This document shows, piece by piece, positions 15,859 through 23,479 of a DNA stretch of 64,000 bases (position 1 is its first letter; the number at the start of each line of letters is the position of its first letter). The translations under genes and the position numbers were made by a program. The notes under the pieces are model-generated. The model was not told where the DNA came from, ran no database searches, and saw nothing but the letters and a program-made list of their open reading frames with translations. Origin of the DNA: Thermocrinis minervae (GTDB lineage: Bacteria > Aquificota > Aquificia > Aquificales > Aquificaceae); assembly GCF_900142435.1 (NCBI RefSeq), contig NZ_LT670846.1, positions 1,303,822 to 1,367,821 of the forward strand, given 5' to 3'.

Positions 15859-16830
15859 ATGAGTCAACTTTTGGCCGAAAAGTTTTATTTTCTTATGAAG
15901 CTTGGGAGGGAGTTTGAACTCAGGGCAAAGGAAAAGTACCTAAAAGGAAACATATCGGGCTTCCTACACCTAGACATAGGACAAGAGGCTGTGAGCGTCG
16001 GGGCTGTCATTGGTTTTGGTAAGGGAGATCTTTTCTGTCCTTACAGAGAACACGTGCTTGCTTTGGCTAGAGGTATGGATCCTAAGCTGATAATGGCAGA
16101 ACTATTCGGCAAGGTCACAGGTGTATCAAAGGGGAAAGGTGGATCCATGCATCTGTACGAGCCCAAGCTTGACTTCTACGGTGGGAACGCTATAGTGGGT
16201 GCTCATCTTCCACACGCTGTAGGTGCTGCATACGCAAGGAAGGTTAGGGGTGAAAAGGCTGGAGTCTTAGCTATCTTTGGAGATGGTGCTACAAACGGTG
16301 GGAGCTTCTTTGAGTCCATAAACCTAGCCACAGTCTGGGAAGTACCTGTCCTTTTCCTATGCGTGAACAACTTTTATGCCATAGGTACGAGGATAGAAAG
16401 GGTATCCGCTTTTAAAGACACCTACCTCAAGGTAAAAGACTACATGCCTGCTGTTCAAGTGGATGGTATGGACGTGTTTGCCGTTTACGAAGCAGTGGTA
16501 AAGGCTAAAGAGTACATACAGGAGCATTCAAAGCCTTACTACATAGAGGCCATAACCTACAGGTTTGAAGGTCACTCCATGGCTGACAAACCCGATTACA
16601 GACCACCGAGGGAAGTGGAGATGTTCAGAAGGAGGGATCCCATAGAGCTGCTTAGGCAGAAAGCTTTGCAGATGGGATGGCTCACAGAAGAGCAGATAAA
16701 CATCATAGACAGGAGGGTAGAACAGATAGTAGAAGAGGCTGTAGAGTTTGCCTTGAACTCTCCAGACCCAGATGTAGAGGAGCTTTACAGGGACGTATAC
16801 TGCGGGGTGTGTGCTGATGCTCTACCGTGA
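15859..16830 (+). CDS. pdhA: Pyruvate dehydrogenase-type E1 component, alpha subunit
   Basis: A 323-residue thiamine diphosphate-binding chain. It shows FLHLDIGQEAVSVG, the GKGGSMHLY motif, the TPP-binding GDGATNGG...NN pattern (about 139-170) and EAITYRFEGHSMADKP. With the beta chain it decarboxylates a 2-oxo acid and passes the acyl group to E2 lipoamide. Pyruvate is the likeliest substrate by sequence style; acetoin or branched-chain 2-oxo acids cannot be excluded. No Shine-Dalgarno; TATAAT ends 7 bases before the ATG, so the operon message is probably leaderless. It overlaps pdhB. Confidence 0.88.
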   Translation: MSQLLAEKFYFLMKLGREFELRAKEKYLKGNISGFLHLDIGQEAVSVGAVIGFGKGDLFCPYREHVLALARGMDPKLIMAELFGKVTGVSKGKGGSMHLYEPKLDFYGGNAIVGAHLPHAVGAAYARKVRGEKAGVLAIFGDGATNGGSFFESINLATVWEVPVLFLCVNNFYAIGTRIERVSAFKDTYLKVKDYMPAVQVDGMDVFAVYEAVVKAKEYIQEHSKPYYIEAITYRFEGHSMADKPDYRPPREVEMFRRRDPIELLRQKALQMGWLTEEQINIIDRRVEQIVEEAVEFALNSPDPDVEELYRDVYCGVCADALP

Positions 16831-17791
16831 TGCTTTAAACCTTGCCCTTGACCACGCTATGGAAAAGGACCCTACGGTGGTCATCTTAGGGGAGGATGTG
16901 GGCTTTTATGGAGGAAACTACAAGGTAACAGAAGGACTTTATGCCAAGTACGGGGACAAGAGAGTTATAGACACTCCCATAGCGGAGAATTCTATAGTGG
17001 GCACGGCCATAGGCATGGCTACGGTAGGTCTAAGGCCAGTGGCCGAGATAATGACAGCCAACTTCGCCATGCTAGCCATGGACCAGATAGTCAACAACAT
17101 GGCGAAGATAAGGTACATGAGCGGTGGTAAGATAGCCTTACCTATAGTGGTACGCATGCCTCAGGGTGCGGCTAAACAGCTAGCAGCTCAACACTCTCAA
17201 AGCTTGGAGCACATGTTTGCATCCGTCCCAGGTCTTTATGTCTTTTGTGCCTCGGATTCCATAAGCGCCTACCATGGGCTTCTGTACGCCATAAGGCTTG
17301 ACGATCCTGTCATATTCCTTGAGCATCCACTCCTTTATCCTATGGACTTTCCCTTTGAGTACGTCAAAGACTTTGATCCTTTCAAGGTAAGAAGGATCAA
17401 AGAAGGCAAGGACGTGACCATAGTGTCTTATCTAAAGATGGTGCACGACGTTATGGCGGCGGTAGATGAGCTCGAAAAAGAAGGCATCTCCTGTGAAGTC
17501 CTAGATCTTGTATCCTTAAGACCTATAGACTTTGAGGGTATATACGAATCGGTAAGGAAGACAAAAAGGCTTGTGGTAGTTTACGAAGCACCAAAGACTT
17601 TAGGGCTTGGAGCGGAGATATCTGCAAGAGTTAGTGAAGAGCTCTTCTACTACCTGGATGCTCCACCCTTGAGGGTAGCCGGTGAGGATGTTCCCATACC
17701 CTACAACAGGAAGCTAGAGCTTATGGCCATTCCAACACCTGAGAGGATATACAGGGAAATACTACAGTGGAGTAGAAGACATGGACTATGA
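16817..17791 (+). CDS. pdhB: Pyruvate dehydrogenase-type E1 component, beta subunit
   Basis: A 324-residue beta chain of the alpha2beta2 E1. Recognisable are VILGEDVGFYGG, the RVIDTPIAENSIVGTAIGMA segment at the TPP site, MASVPG-like FASVPGLYV, and the C-terminal DLVSLRPID and AGEDVPIPYN. An in-frame GTG six bases upstream (16811) is an alternative start; I prefer the ATG at 16817. It overlaps pdhA by 14 bases and E2 by 11 bases, so the three subunits are translationally coupled. Confidence 0.88.
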   Translation: MLYRDALNLALDHAMEKDPTVVILGEDVGFYGGNYKVTEGLYAKYGDKRVIDTPIAENSIVGTAIGMATVGLRPVAEIMTANFAMLAMDQIVNNMAKIRYMSGGKIALPIVVRMPQGAAKQLAAQHSQSLEHMFASVPGLYVFCASDSISAYHGLLYAIRLDDPVIFLEHPLLYPMDFPFEYVKDFDPFKVRRIKEGKDVTIVSYLKMVHDVMAAVDELEKEGISCEVLDLVSLRPIDFEGIYESVRKTKRLVVVYEAPKTLGLGAEISARVSEELFYYLDAPPLRVAGEDVPIPYNRKLELMAIPTPERIYREILQWSRRHGL

Positions 17792-19025
17792 AATAGTTAT
17801 GCCTCAGTTTTCGGATACCATGGAAAGGGGCAAGGTGGTAAGGTGGCTAAAAAAGGAGGGTGAGTTTGTACAGAAGGGGGATGTGATAGCTGAAATAGAA
17901 GCTGAAAAAGCCGTTATGGAGCTTCAGGCCTTCAAGAGCGGCATACTCAAGGCTATCCTTGTTGAGGAGGGTCAAGAGGTAGAGGTAGGAAAACCTATAG
18001 CACTGCTGGAGCTAAAAGGAGAGGCAACTCAAGAGAAGGAACCTACGGTCAAGGAAGTTACCAAACAACCCAAAGAAGAAAAACCTGTCTTTGAAAAACC
18101 CAAGATAAACGTAGAGAGGTTGGAGCTTCCCAGTGGATTTGCATCACCATACGCCAAGGTTCTAGCGAAGGAATACAACATCAACCTGGAGGAGCTTCAA
18201 AAGGAAGGCAGGCTTCCTTCACCTGCGCATGCCAAAGATGTGCAAGAGTTTTTAACAGAGAGGTACTTTACACCCAAGGCTTTAGAGCTCTTAAAAGAAT
18301 ACGAGCTGAACATAAAGGAAGTTCTGGAGGAATTTGGCGAGGTCAAGATAACCGAGGACATGCTTCTGGCCTTCATAGAGAAGAGGGGAATACCCAGAAA
18401 AGTTCCCGTATCTAGTGTTCAAAAGGCTCTCATAGCGAACCTTACAAAAAGTGTACTCAGCTTCCCCTATTTTCACATACACGAAGTGTTTGACTTTTCC
18501 TTCATACCCAAGATAGAAGGTATTACTCTCACTCACTGGATAGTGAAGATAGTAGGGGACTCCATGCAGGTATTTGAAAGGCTAAGGGCCATATACAGAG
18601 AAGATCACTACCTTATCCTTCCTTCATCTAACGTATCAGTGGCTGTGGCAGTGGGAGAAGATCTATACAACCCGGTAGTGAAGTCTGTAGAGAAGAAAAA
18701 CTTAAGACAGATAGCAAACGAACTAAATCAGCTGAGAAAGAGGGCAGAAGAGAAAAAACTCTCCTTAGAGGAAATACAGGGTGCTACTCTGACTGTCTCA
18801 AACCTTGGCATGCTTGGAATAAGATCTTTCGATGCTGTCCTGCCTTACGGACATGCATGCATAGTAGCCGTAGGAGCCATGGACCAAGAGGGTAAAGCAC
18901 ACCTCACCTTTACCTTCAACCACGTTGTGCTTAACGGTTTTACCGCTGCTCTTTTCGTCAAGCATCTAAAGGAAAGGTTTTCAGACAGAGACTATATTAA
19001 CTTCCTCCTTAGAGAGGTTTCTTAG
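17781..19025 (+). CDS. pdhC: Dihydrolipoamide acyltransferase (E2) component
   Basis: A 414-residue E2 core protein. Domains in order: one lipoyl domain (1-75) with the lipoylated Lys43 in EAEKAVME, a flexible Lys/Glu/Pro linker, an E1/E3-binding domain (SPYAKVLAKEYNINLEELQ...PSPAHAKDV, about 113-155), a second similar helical segment (TPKALELLKEYELNIKEV), and the acyltransferase domain (about 210-414). The catalytic HxxxDG motif reads HVVLNG, so the usual Asp is Asn. No lipoamide dehydrogenase gene follows; an E3 must come from elsewhere. It overlaps the convergent ygfZ by 17 bases. Confidence 0.85.
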   Translation: MDYEIVMPQFSDTMERGKVVRWLKKEGEFVQKGDVIAEIEAEKAVMELQAFKSGILKAILVEEGQEVEVGKPIALLELKGEATQEKEPTVKEVTKQPKEEKPVFEKPKINVERLELPSGFASPYAKVLAKEYNINLEELQKEGRLPSPAHAKDVQEFLTERYFTPKALELLKEYELNIKEVLEEFGEVKITEDMLLAFIEKRGIPRKVPVSSVQKALIANLTKSVLSFPYFHIHEVFDFSFIPKIEGITLTHWIVKIVGDSMQVFERLRAIYREDHYLILPSSNVSVAVAVGEDLYNPVVKSVEKKNLRQIANELNQLRKRAEEKKLSLEEIQGATLTVSNLGMLGIRSFDAVLPYGHACIVAVGAMDQEGKAHLTFTFNHVVLNGFTAALFVKHLKERFSDRDYINFLLREVS

Positions 19026-19959
19026 GACCTAAAAGTAAGGTTCCCGCTTTTGGCTTTGGCTTTTCTTCTTGACACTCGTATACCTTAAGCAGTCTTACCC
19101 TTTTGTCTCCAGCTGTGTAGGTAACACCTTCCTTTACCTTTTCTCTCAGTATGTAACCTAAAGCTAAACTACTCTTTGGACTTACAGAGGTTATAAGGCC
19201 AACTCTCTGACCTTCTTGGTCTACTATCTCCTGCCCTTCTTGAACACCCTTATCCACCTCAAGCTGAGCCAAAGCTCGTGGAAGCCTTCCCTTGTAGTAG
19301 ACTCTAGCTATAGCCTCCTGACCCACATAGCAGCCTTTAGTAAAGCTTATGGCAATACCACCAAGGCATGCCTCAAGGGGAGAAAATCCTTCCTTAAGCT
19401 CTTTACCTATAGCCGGTATACCTTTGGCTATCCTGAGGTCTTCCAAATCTTCCTCATCTATGTACTGAGCTGGTACCTCTGGAAGGTTCTGACCCATGAT
19501 TTCATAAGCCTCTTCCTTTATCCTAAGGTCATTCCTGGCCACTATAAGATTGTCTAAAGACTTTAGACTCTGAGGTTCAAGCTCCAGGCCAAAGGTTTCC
19601 TTTATGTACTCCCTAGCCCCATTGCCGAAGATAAGCAGATGCTCGTATGGGAGTTTCTCAAAGTATACACGCAGAGAGAGCTTTAGCTTTTCCAACTCTG
19701 GGATAAGACTGTTAGGATGTTCATCGGTGTCAAGTATGTAGTAATTTCCGAGCTTGTAGACGAAGAAGTCTCTTATGGGTGAGCCATTCTGCCTTAGCAT
19801 GAGGTTGTAGGTAAGGGTGCCATCCTTCATAGACTTTATGTCGTTGGTAAGAAGGTTGTGTAAAAAGGCAGTATGTTCCTCAGAAAGGCCCTTACCCAAA
19901 ACCTTACCCTGGCTTCCAAAGACCTTTATCTTAAACCTCTTTAGCTTTATACCCTTCAC
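19009..19959 (-). CDS. ygfZ: Folate-binding protein YgfZ/GcvT-like
   Basis: A 316-residue aminomethyltransferase-fold protein of the YgfZ family, which uses folate and helps build or repair Fe-S clusters. The diagnostic motif KGCYVGQEAIARVYYKG is present. The start is GTG at 19959, with AAGGAGG six bases upstream; the frame stays open through the neighbouring tRNA but that part is not credible coding sequence. It lies 19 bases after tRNA-Pro on the same strand and is the last member of the long secD-to-ygfZ run. Confidence 0.88.
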   Translation of the reverse strand: MKGIKLKRFKIKVFGSQGKVLGKGLSEEHTAFLHNLLTNDIKSMKDGTLTYNLMLRQNGSPIRDFFVYKLGNYYILDTDEHPNSLIPELEKLKLSLRVYFEKLPYEHLLIFGNGAREYIKETFGLELEPQSLKSLDNLIVARNDLRIKEEAYEIMGQNLPEVPAQYIDEEDLEDLRIAKGIPAIGKELKEGFSPLEACLGGIAISFTKGCYVGQEAIARVYYKGRLPRALAQLEVDKGVQEGQEIVDQEGQRVGLITSVSPKSSLALGYILREKVKEGVTYTAGDKRVRLLKVYECQEEKPKPKAGTLLLGPKKPL

Positions 19960-19978
19960 GGCTAACCTCCTTTTTTCA

Positions 19979-20051
19979 TCGGGGCGAGGGGACTCGAACC
20001 CCCGACCTTCGGCTCCCGAAGCCGACGCTCTACCACCTGAGCCACGCCCCG
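19979..20051 (-). tRNA. tRNA-Pro (CGG)
   Basis: A full cloverleaf on the minus strand. Acceptor CGGGGCG pairs with CGCCCCG, the anticodon arm is TCGGC-TTCGGGA-GCCGA giving anticodon CGG, the T loop is TTCGAGT, and the discriminator is A. CCA is not encoded (TGA follows). The mature 5' end starts on the base right after the atpI stop codon, and ygfZ begins 19 bases beyond the 3' end, so the tRNA is embedded in a protein-coding operon. Confidence 0.96.
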
Positions 20052-20261
20052 TCAAAGTCTTTTAAGATCTCTGTAAGCGTTCCTTATACCGGATACTATA
20101 CCTATGATAAAGAAAAAGATAAGCCCAAAGGGAAAAGTTTTAACCTTGAACAGGCCTTCCATGAGCCATTTGTCAAAGGCATAACCCACCATGAGGCCCG
20201 CTATCACTCCCCCCGCTAGGTTAAAACCCACCGTCAAGGCCAAAAAGTCTTTACCTTTCAT
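20052..20261 (-). CDS. atpI: AtpI/AtpZ-like membrane protein
   Basis: A 69-residue protein with two membrane helices (about 8-28 and 43-60). The GGVIAGLMVGYAFDKWL segment and the closing RNAYRDLKRL match the ATP synthase protein I (AtpI/AtpZ) family, which helps assemble the c-ring or supplies magnesium. The ATP synthase genes themselves are not in the window. It overlaps pyrF by 11 bases and its stop codon abuts tRNA-Pro with no spacer. Confidence 0.75.
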   Translation of the reverse strand: MKGKDFLALTVGFNLAGGVIAGLMVGYAFDKWLMEGLFKVKTFPFGLIFFFIIGIVSGIRNAYRDLKRL

Positions 20262-20916
20262 GGAGTATCTCCAGAGCTCTGTCTATCCTTCTTAGGTTCT
20301 CCAGGAGAGACCTACCCATCACTACCATGTCCACCACACCTTTAGGCAGGTCCTCCAAGAACAAGACCCTCTTCTGGTCCTGCACCTCATCACCCCTGAA
20401 CCTTACTCCAGGGACTACCACAAAGGCATGCGGGAAGAGATCCTTTATCTTAGGAGCTTCAAGACCAGAGCATACCACACCGTCAATACCCTCAGACATA
20501 CCTAAAGATACAAGTCTAACCACTTCCTCTTCTAAGCTGCTGCAAAAGCCAAGATCCTCGAGGTCTTCCTCTGTGAGGCTAGTGAGCACGCTGACACCCA
20601 GGAGCTTTGTGTTTCCCTTTACCTTTACAGCTTCCCTCAAGGCCTGTTTTCCAGAGAGTATATGCAGTGTAAGGTAGTCAGCTCCAAGGTCCCTGGCAGA
20701 CAGTACACCTTCTTTGACCGTGTTGGGAATGTCATGAAGCTTTAAGTCAAGAAAGAGTTCAAAGCCTAGCTCTTTGACAAGATCCGTTATGGCCCTATGA
20801 TGGGAGATGAAGAGTTTGTAACCTACCTTGATCACTAGAGGGTAGCCCTTCAGACTAAAGAGGACTTCCTTGGCCTTTTCAGAAGGAAGGTCCAAAGCTA
20901 AGCAAAGCTTAGCCAT
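20251..20916 (-). CDS. pyrF: Orotidine 5'-phosphate decarboxylase
   Basis: A 221-residue TIM-barrel enzyme for the last step of UMP synthesis. The catalytic DLKLHDIPNTV (DxKxxD) lies near residue 58 and the phosphate-binding VVPGVRF and VVMGRSLL near the C-terminus. It overlaps hisH by 8 bases upstream and atpI downstream. The pyrimidine gene sits in a mixed operon with histidine, arginine and secretion genes, as is common in this group. Confidence 0.95.
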   Translation of the reverse strand: MAKLCLALDLPSEKAKEVLFSLKGYPLVIKVGYKLFISHHRAITDLVKELGFELFLDLKLHDIPNTVKEGVLSARDLGADYLTLHILSGKQALREAVKVKGNTKLLGVSVLTSLTEEDLEDLGFCSSLEEEVVRLVSLGMSEGIDGVVCSGLEAPKIKDLFPHAFVVVPGVRFRGDEVQDQKRVLFLEDLPKGVVDMVVMGRSLLENLRRIDRALEILHER

Positions 20917-21526
20917 TTAGAACTACCCTTTTGAAGTTCTCCAAGAGTTTTAGACCTGCCTTTTGGCTTTTTTCCGGATGGAACTGCACCGAGAATATGT
21001 TTTCATACTCTATAGCAGACACGAAATCTATACCGTAGTCTGTGGTACCCACGACTATGCTCATGTCTTTTGGGAGAACGTGGTAAGAGTGGACAAAGTA
21101 AAAGTACTCTCCATCCTTGATGTCTTCCAAGAGCTTAGACTCCCTCTTCTTCCAGACCTGGTTCCAACCTATGTGAGGTACCTTTACCTTCGTGGGCAGG
21201 AGCACCACCTCACCCTCAAACACACCAAGACCCCTTTCCTCTCCAAACTCGTAGCTCCTCTCAAACAGAAGCTGATGCCCCAGACACACGCCTAAAAAGG
21301 GCCTTCCAGATTCTATGAACCTGAGTATCTCATCCCAGAGGGACAGAGCCTTTAGGTTCCTTACTGCATCCCTAAAGGCACCAACCCCGGGCAGTACCAA
21401 AGCTCTCGCCTTCCTGATGACATCGCTGTCCTGGGTAATGACTACGTTAAGACCTACGTGCTCAAGTGCCTTGGATACGCTCCTTAGGTTGCCCATGAAG
21501 TAGTCTACTATCGCCACGAACATCAT
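20909..21526 (-). CDS. hisH: Imidazole glycerol phosphate synthase, glutaminase subunit
   Basis: A 205-residue class I glutamine amidotransferase that feeds ammonia to HisF. The nucleophile is in FLGVCLGHQLLF (about residue 80) and the catalytic His and Glu in VQFHPEKSQ near 182. The N-terminal DYFMGNLRSVSKAL is characteristic of HisH. Two adjacent ATG codons (21526 and 21523) could serve as start. It overlaps ccdA and pyrF. hisF is not in the window. Confidence 0.95.
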   Translation of the reverse strand: MMFVAIVDYFMGNLRSVSKALEHVGLNVVITQDSDVIRKARALVLPGVGAFRDAVRNLKALSLWDEILRFIESGRPFLGVCLGHQLLFERSYEFGEERGLGVFEGEVVLLPTKVKVPHIGWNQVWKKRESKLLEDIKDGEYFYFVHSYHVLPKDMSIVVGTTDYGIDFVSAIEYENIFSVQFHPEKSQKAGLKLLENFKRVVLNG

Positions 21527-22356
21527 GCACCCAGGAGAGTAGAGATTTCGGCGAGTTTACCGCTTGCAAGCAGGTAGCCCAAAAGGACCAGGAGCAGACC
21601 GCCTATCACCTCAACGGCATGGAAGAACCTGCTGAACTTCTTTATGAACTCCAGGAAGATGGACAAGAAAGCTCCTCCTACCACAAAAGGTATACCTAGG
21701 CCCAGGGAATAAAAGAAGAGGAGGCTTGCACCTTTCAAAGCCGTTTCCTGCTGGCTTGCGTACAAGAGTATGGTGCCAAGCACGGGGCCTATACACGGGC
21801 TCCAACCGAAGGCAAACAGAAGGCCCATCAGAAAAGCCCCCACAAAGGAAGTGCTGCCCTTCACTTCAACCCTCATCTGCCTGTAGAGAACCTCATGAAG
21901 GGAAAAGCTGTAAAGAAAAAAGACCACGCCCACTATACCCAACAGGGTAAAAAGAGTCTCTTGGCTTATCACCTTCAAGAAGTACAAGGACAAGAAGAGA
22001 GCAGCTACTCCAAAAAGCTCCATCAGAAAGTTCTTCCGCAGAAAGACTCCGGCAAAGTGAAGACCAAAGAAAACCACAACACCACCGCCCACCTTTACCA
22101 CTAAGTCTTGGTAGTCCCTGAAGGACTGTCCCAGAAGGGTAGCACCTGCACCCATGAGGGTAAAGGCTATAGAAAAGCCCATCACGAACAGGAGCGCCGA
22201 CAGGAATACAGGAAAGTTAAAGCCCTTTGTCTCCTTTTGAGAGGCTCCTACCCCTGAAAGGTAAGAAAGGTAGCCCGGTACTATGGGAAGCACACACGGA
22301 GAAAGGAAGGACAGAAGACCACCCAAGAAGGCACCTATAAGGGAAATATCACTCAT
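21523..22356 (-). CDS. ccdA: Cytochrome c biogenesis / thiol transport protein CcdA
   Basis: A 277-residue membrane protein carrying reducing power from thioredoxin across the membrane for cytochrome c maturation. The typical start GAFLGGLLSFLSPCVLPIVPGYLSY holds the first redox Cys, and the second is in FAFGWSPCIGPVLGTIL. Six or more membrane helices are visible. It overlaps argD by 8 bases. Its presence fits the heme c proteins encoded nearby and expected elsewhere. Confidence 0.92.
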   Translation of the reverse strand: MSDISLIGAFLGGLLSFLSPCVLPIVPGYLSYLSGVGASQKETKGFNFPVFLSALLFVMGFSIAFTLMGAGATLLGQSFRDYQDLVVKVGGGVVVFFGLHFAGVFLRKNFLMELFGVAALFLSLYFLKVISQETLFTLLGIVGVVFFLYSFSLHEVLYRQMRVEVKGSTSFVGAFLMGLLFAFGWSPCIGPVLGTILLYASQQETALKGASLLFFYSLGLGIPFVVGGAFLSIFLEFIKKFSRFFHAVEVIGGLLLVLLGYLLASGKLAEISTLLGA

Positions 22357-23479
22357 GTATAATCCTCCCCAGCACTTCCATTGCTTCGTCCACGTGTTCC
22401 TCCCTTATTATCAAGGGAGGTAAGAGCCTTATAACACTGCCTGCCGTGCAGTTAACAACCAGACCCATCTTTAGCGCCTTTTCTACAATATGTGTACAAT
22501 CTCTTCCCAGTTCAAGACCCCACATGAGACCCTTCCCCCTAAGCTCTTTGACCTCCAGCTCCCTTAACCTCATCTCCAGGTAGCTACCTACCCTTTGTAT
22601 CTGAGGCAGTAGGTCTATCACCTTCCTGACCACCACCGAAGCAGCCTTGCATGCCAACGGATTGCCGCCGAAGGTAGAGCCATGGGAACCAGGTACGAAG
22701 GCCTTGGCCACTTCACCCGAGGCTATAAGGGCACCTATGGGCACTCCACCACCCAAGCCCTTTGCAAGAGTTACTATGTCTGGCTTTATGGGATAATGTT
22801 CGTAGGCGTAAAACCTTCCAGTCCTTCCTACACCCGTCTGTACTTCATCCACTATAAGTAGAAGACCTTCCTTTTTGCAGAGTTCTCCAACCTTACCCAA
22901 AAACTCCTCCGTGGCTGGGTTTACACCGCCTTCACCCTGGATAACCTCAAGCATGATGCCAGCCGTATCCTTCTTTAGAGCTTTGAGCACTGAGTCAAAG
23001 TTGTTGAGTTCTGCATAGTCAAAACCCTCTAAGAGAGGCTCAAAACCCTTATGTATCTTCTCTTGCGCTGTGGCAGACATACTTCCGTAAGTCCTTCCAT
23101 GAAAACCTTTGTAGAAGGTAATGATCCTGTACCTCTTTCCGTCGAAGTACTTCCTTGCGAGCTTTATGGCTCCTTCGTTAGCTTCTGTACCGCTGTTGGC
23201 AAAGAAGACCTTACCTCCCTTATCCCAGAACCTGTCTATCAGGAGCCCTGCCAGCTCTTCTTGCCAGGGATTTTCAAAGAGGTTAGACACGTGAAGGAGT
23301 TCCTTTGCCTGCTGGCATATAGCATGCACAAGGTCCGGATCCGAATACCCTAGAGAGTTTACAGCTATGCCAGAGAGGAAATCCAAGTACCTCCTACCCT
23401 GCTCATCGTAGAGGTATACTCCCTCACCCCTTACAAACTTAACAGGCAGCCTTTTATAGGTGTTCATAAGGTAACTCAT
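22349..23479 (-). CDS. argD: Acetylornithine aminotransferase
   Basis: A 376-residue class III PLP enzyme of arginine biosynthesis, possibly also acting on N-succinyl-diaminopimelate. Signatures are FANSGTEANEGAIKLAR, FHGRTYGSMSAT, VIQGEGGVNPA, LIVDEVQTGVGRTG and the PLP Lys in TLAKGLGGGVPIGA. Length is normal. It overlaps secD and ccdA by 4 and 8 bases. Confidence 0.93.
   Translation of the reverse strand: MSYLMNTYKRLPVKFVRGEGVYLYDEQGRRYLDFLSGIAVNSLGYSDPDLVHAICQQAKELLHVSNLFENPWQEELAGLLIDRFWDKGGKVFFANSGTEANEGAIKLARKYFDGKRYRIITFYKGFHGRTYGSMSATAQEKIHKGFEPLLEGFDYAELNNFDSVLKALKKDTAGIMLEVIQGEGGVNPATEEFLGKVGELCKKEGLLLIVDEVQTGVGRTGRFYAYEHYPIKPDIVTLAKGLGGGVPIGALIASGEVAKAFVPGSHGSTFGGNPLACKAASVVVRKVIDLLPQIQRVGSYLEMRLRELEVKELRGKGLMWGLELGRDCTHIVEKALKMGLVVNCTAGSVIRLLPPLIIREEHVDEAMEVLGRIIHE

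Noticed and set aside
19960..20055. Extension of ygfZ upstream through tRNA-Pro
   Set aside because: The extra 32 codons are antisense-free tRNA sequence with no family similarity; GTG 19959 has AAGGAGG in front.
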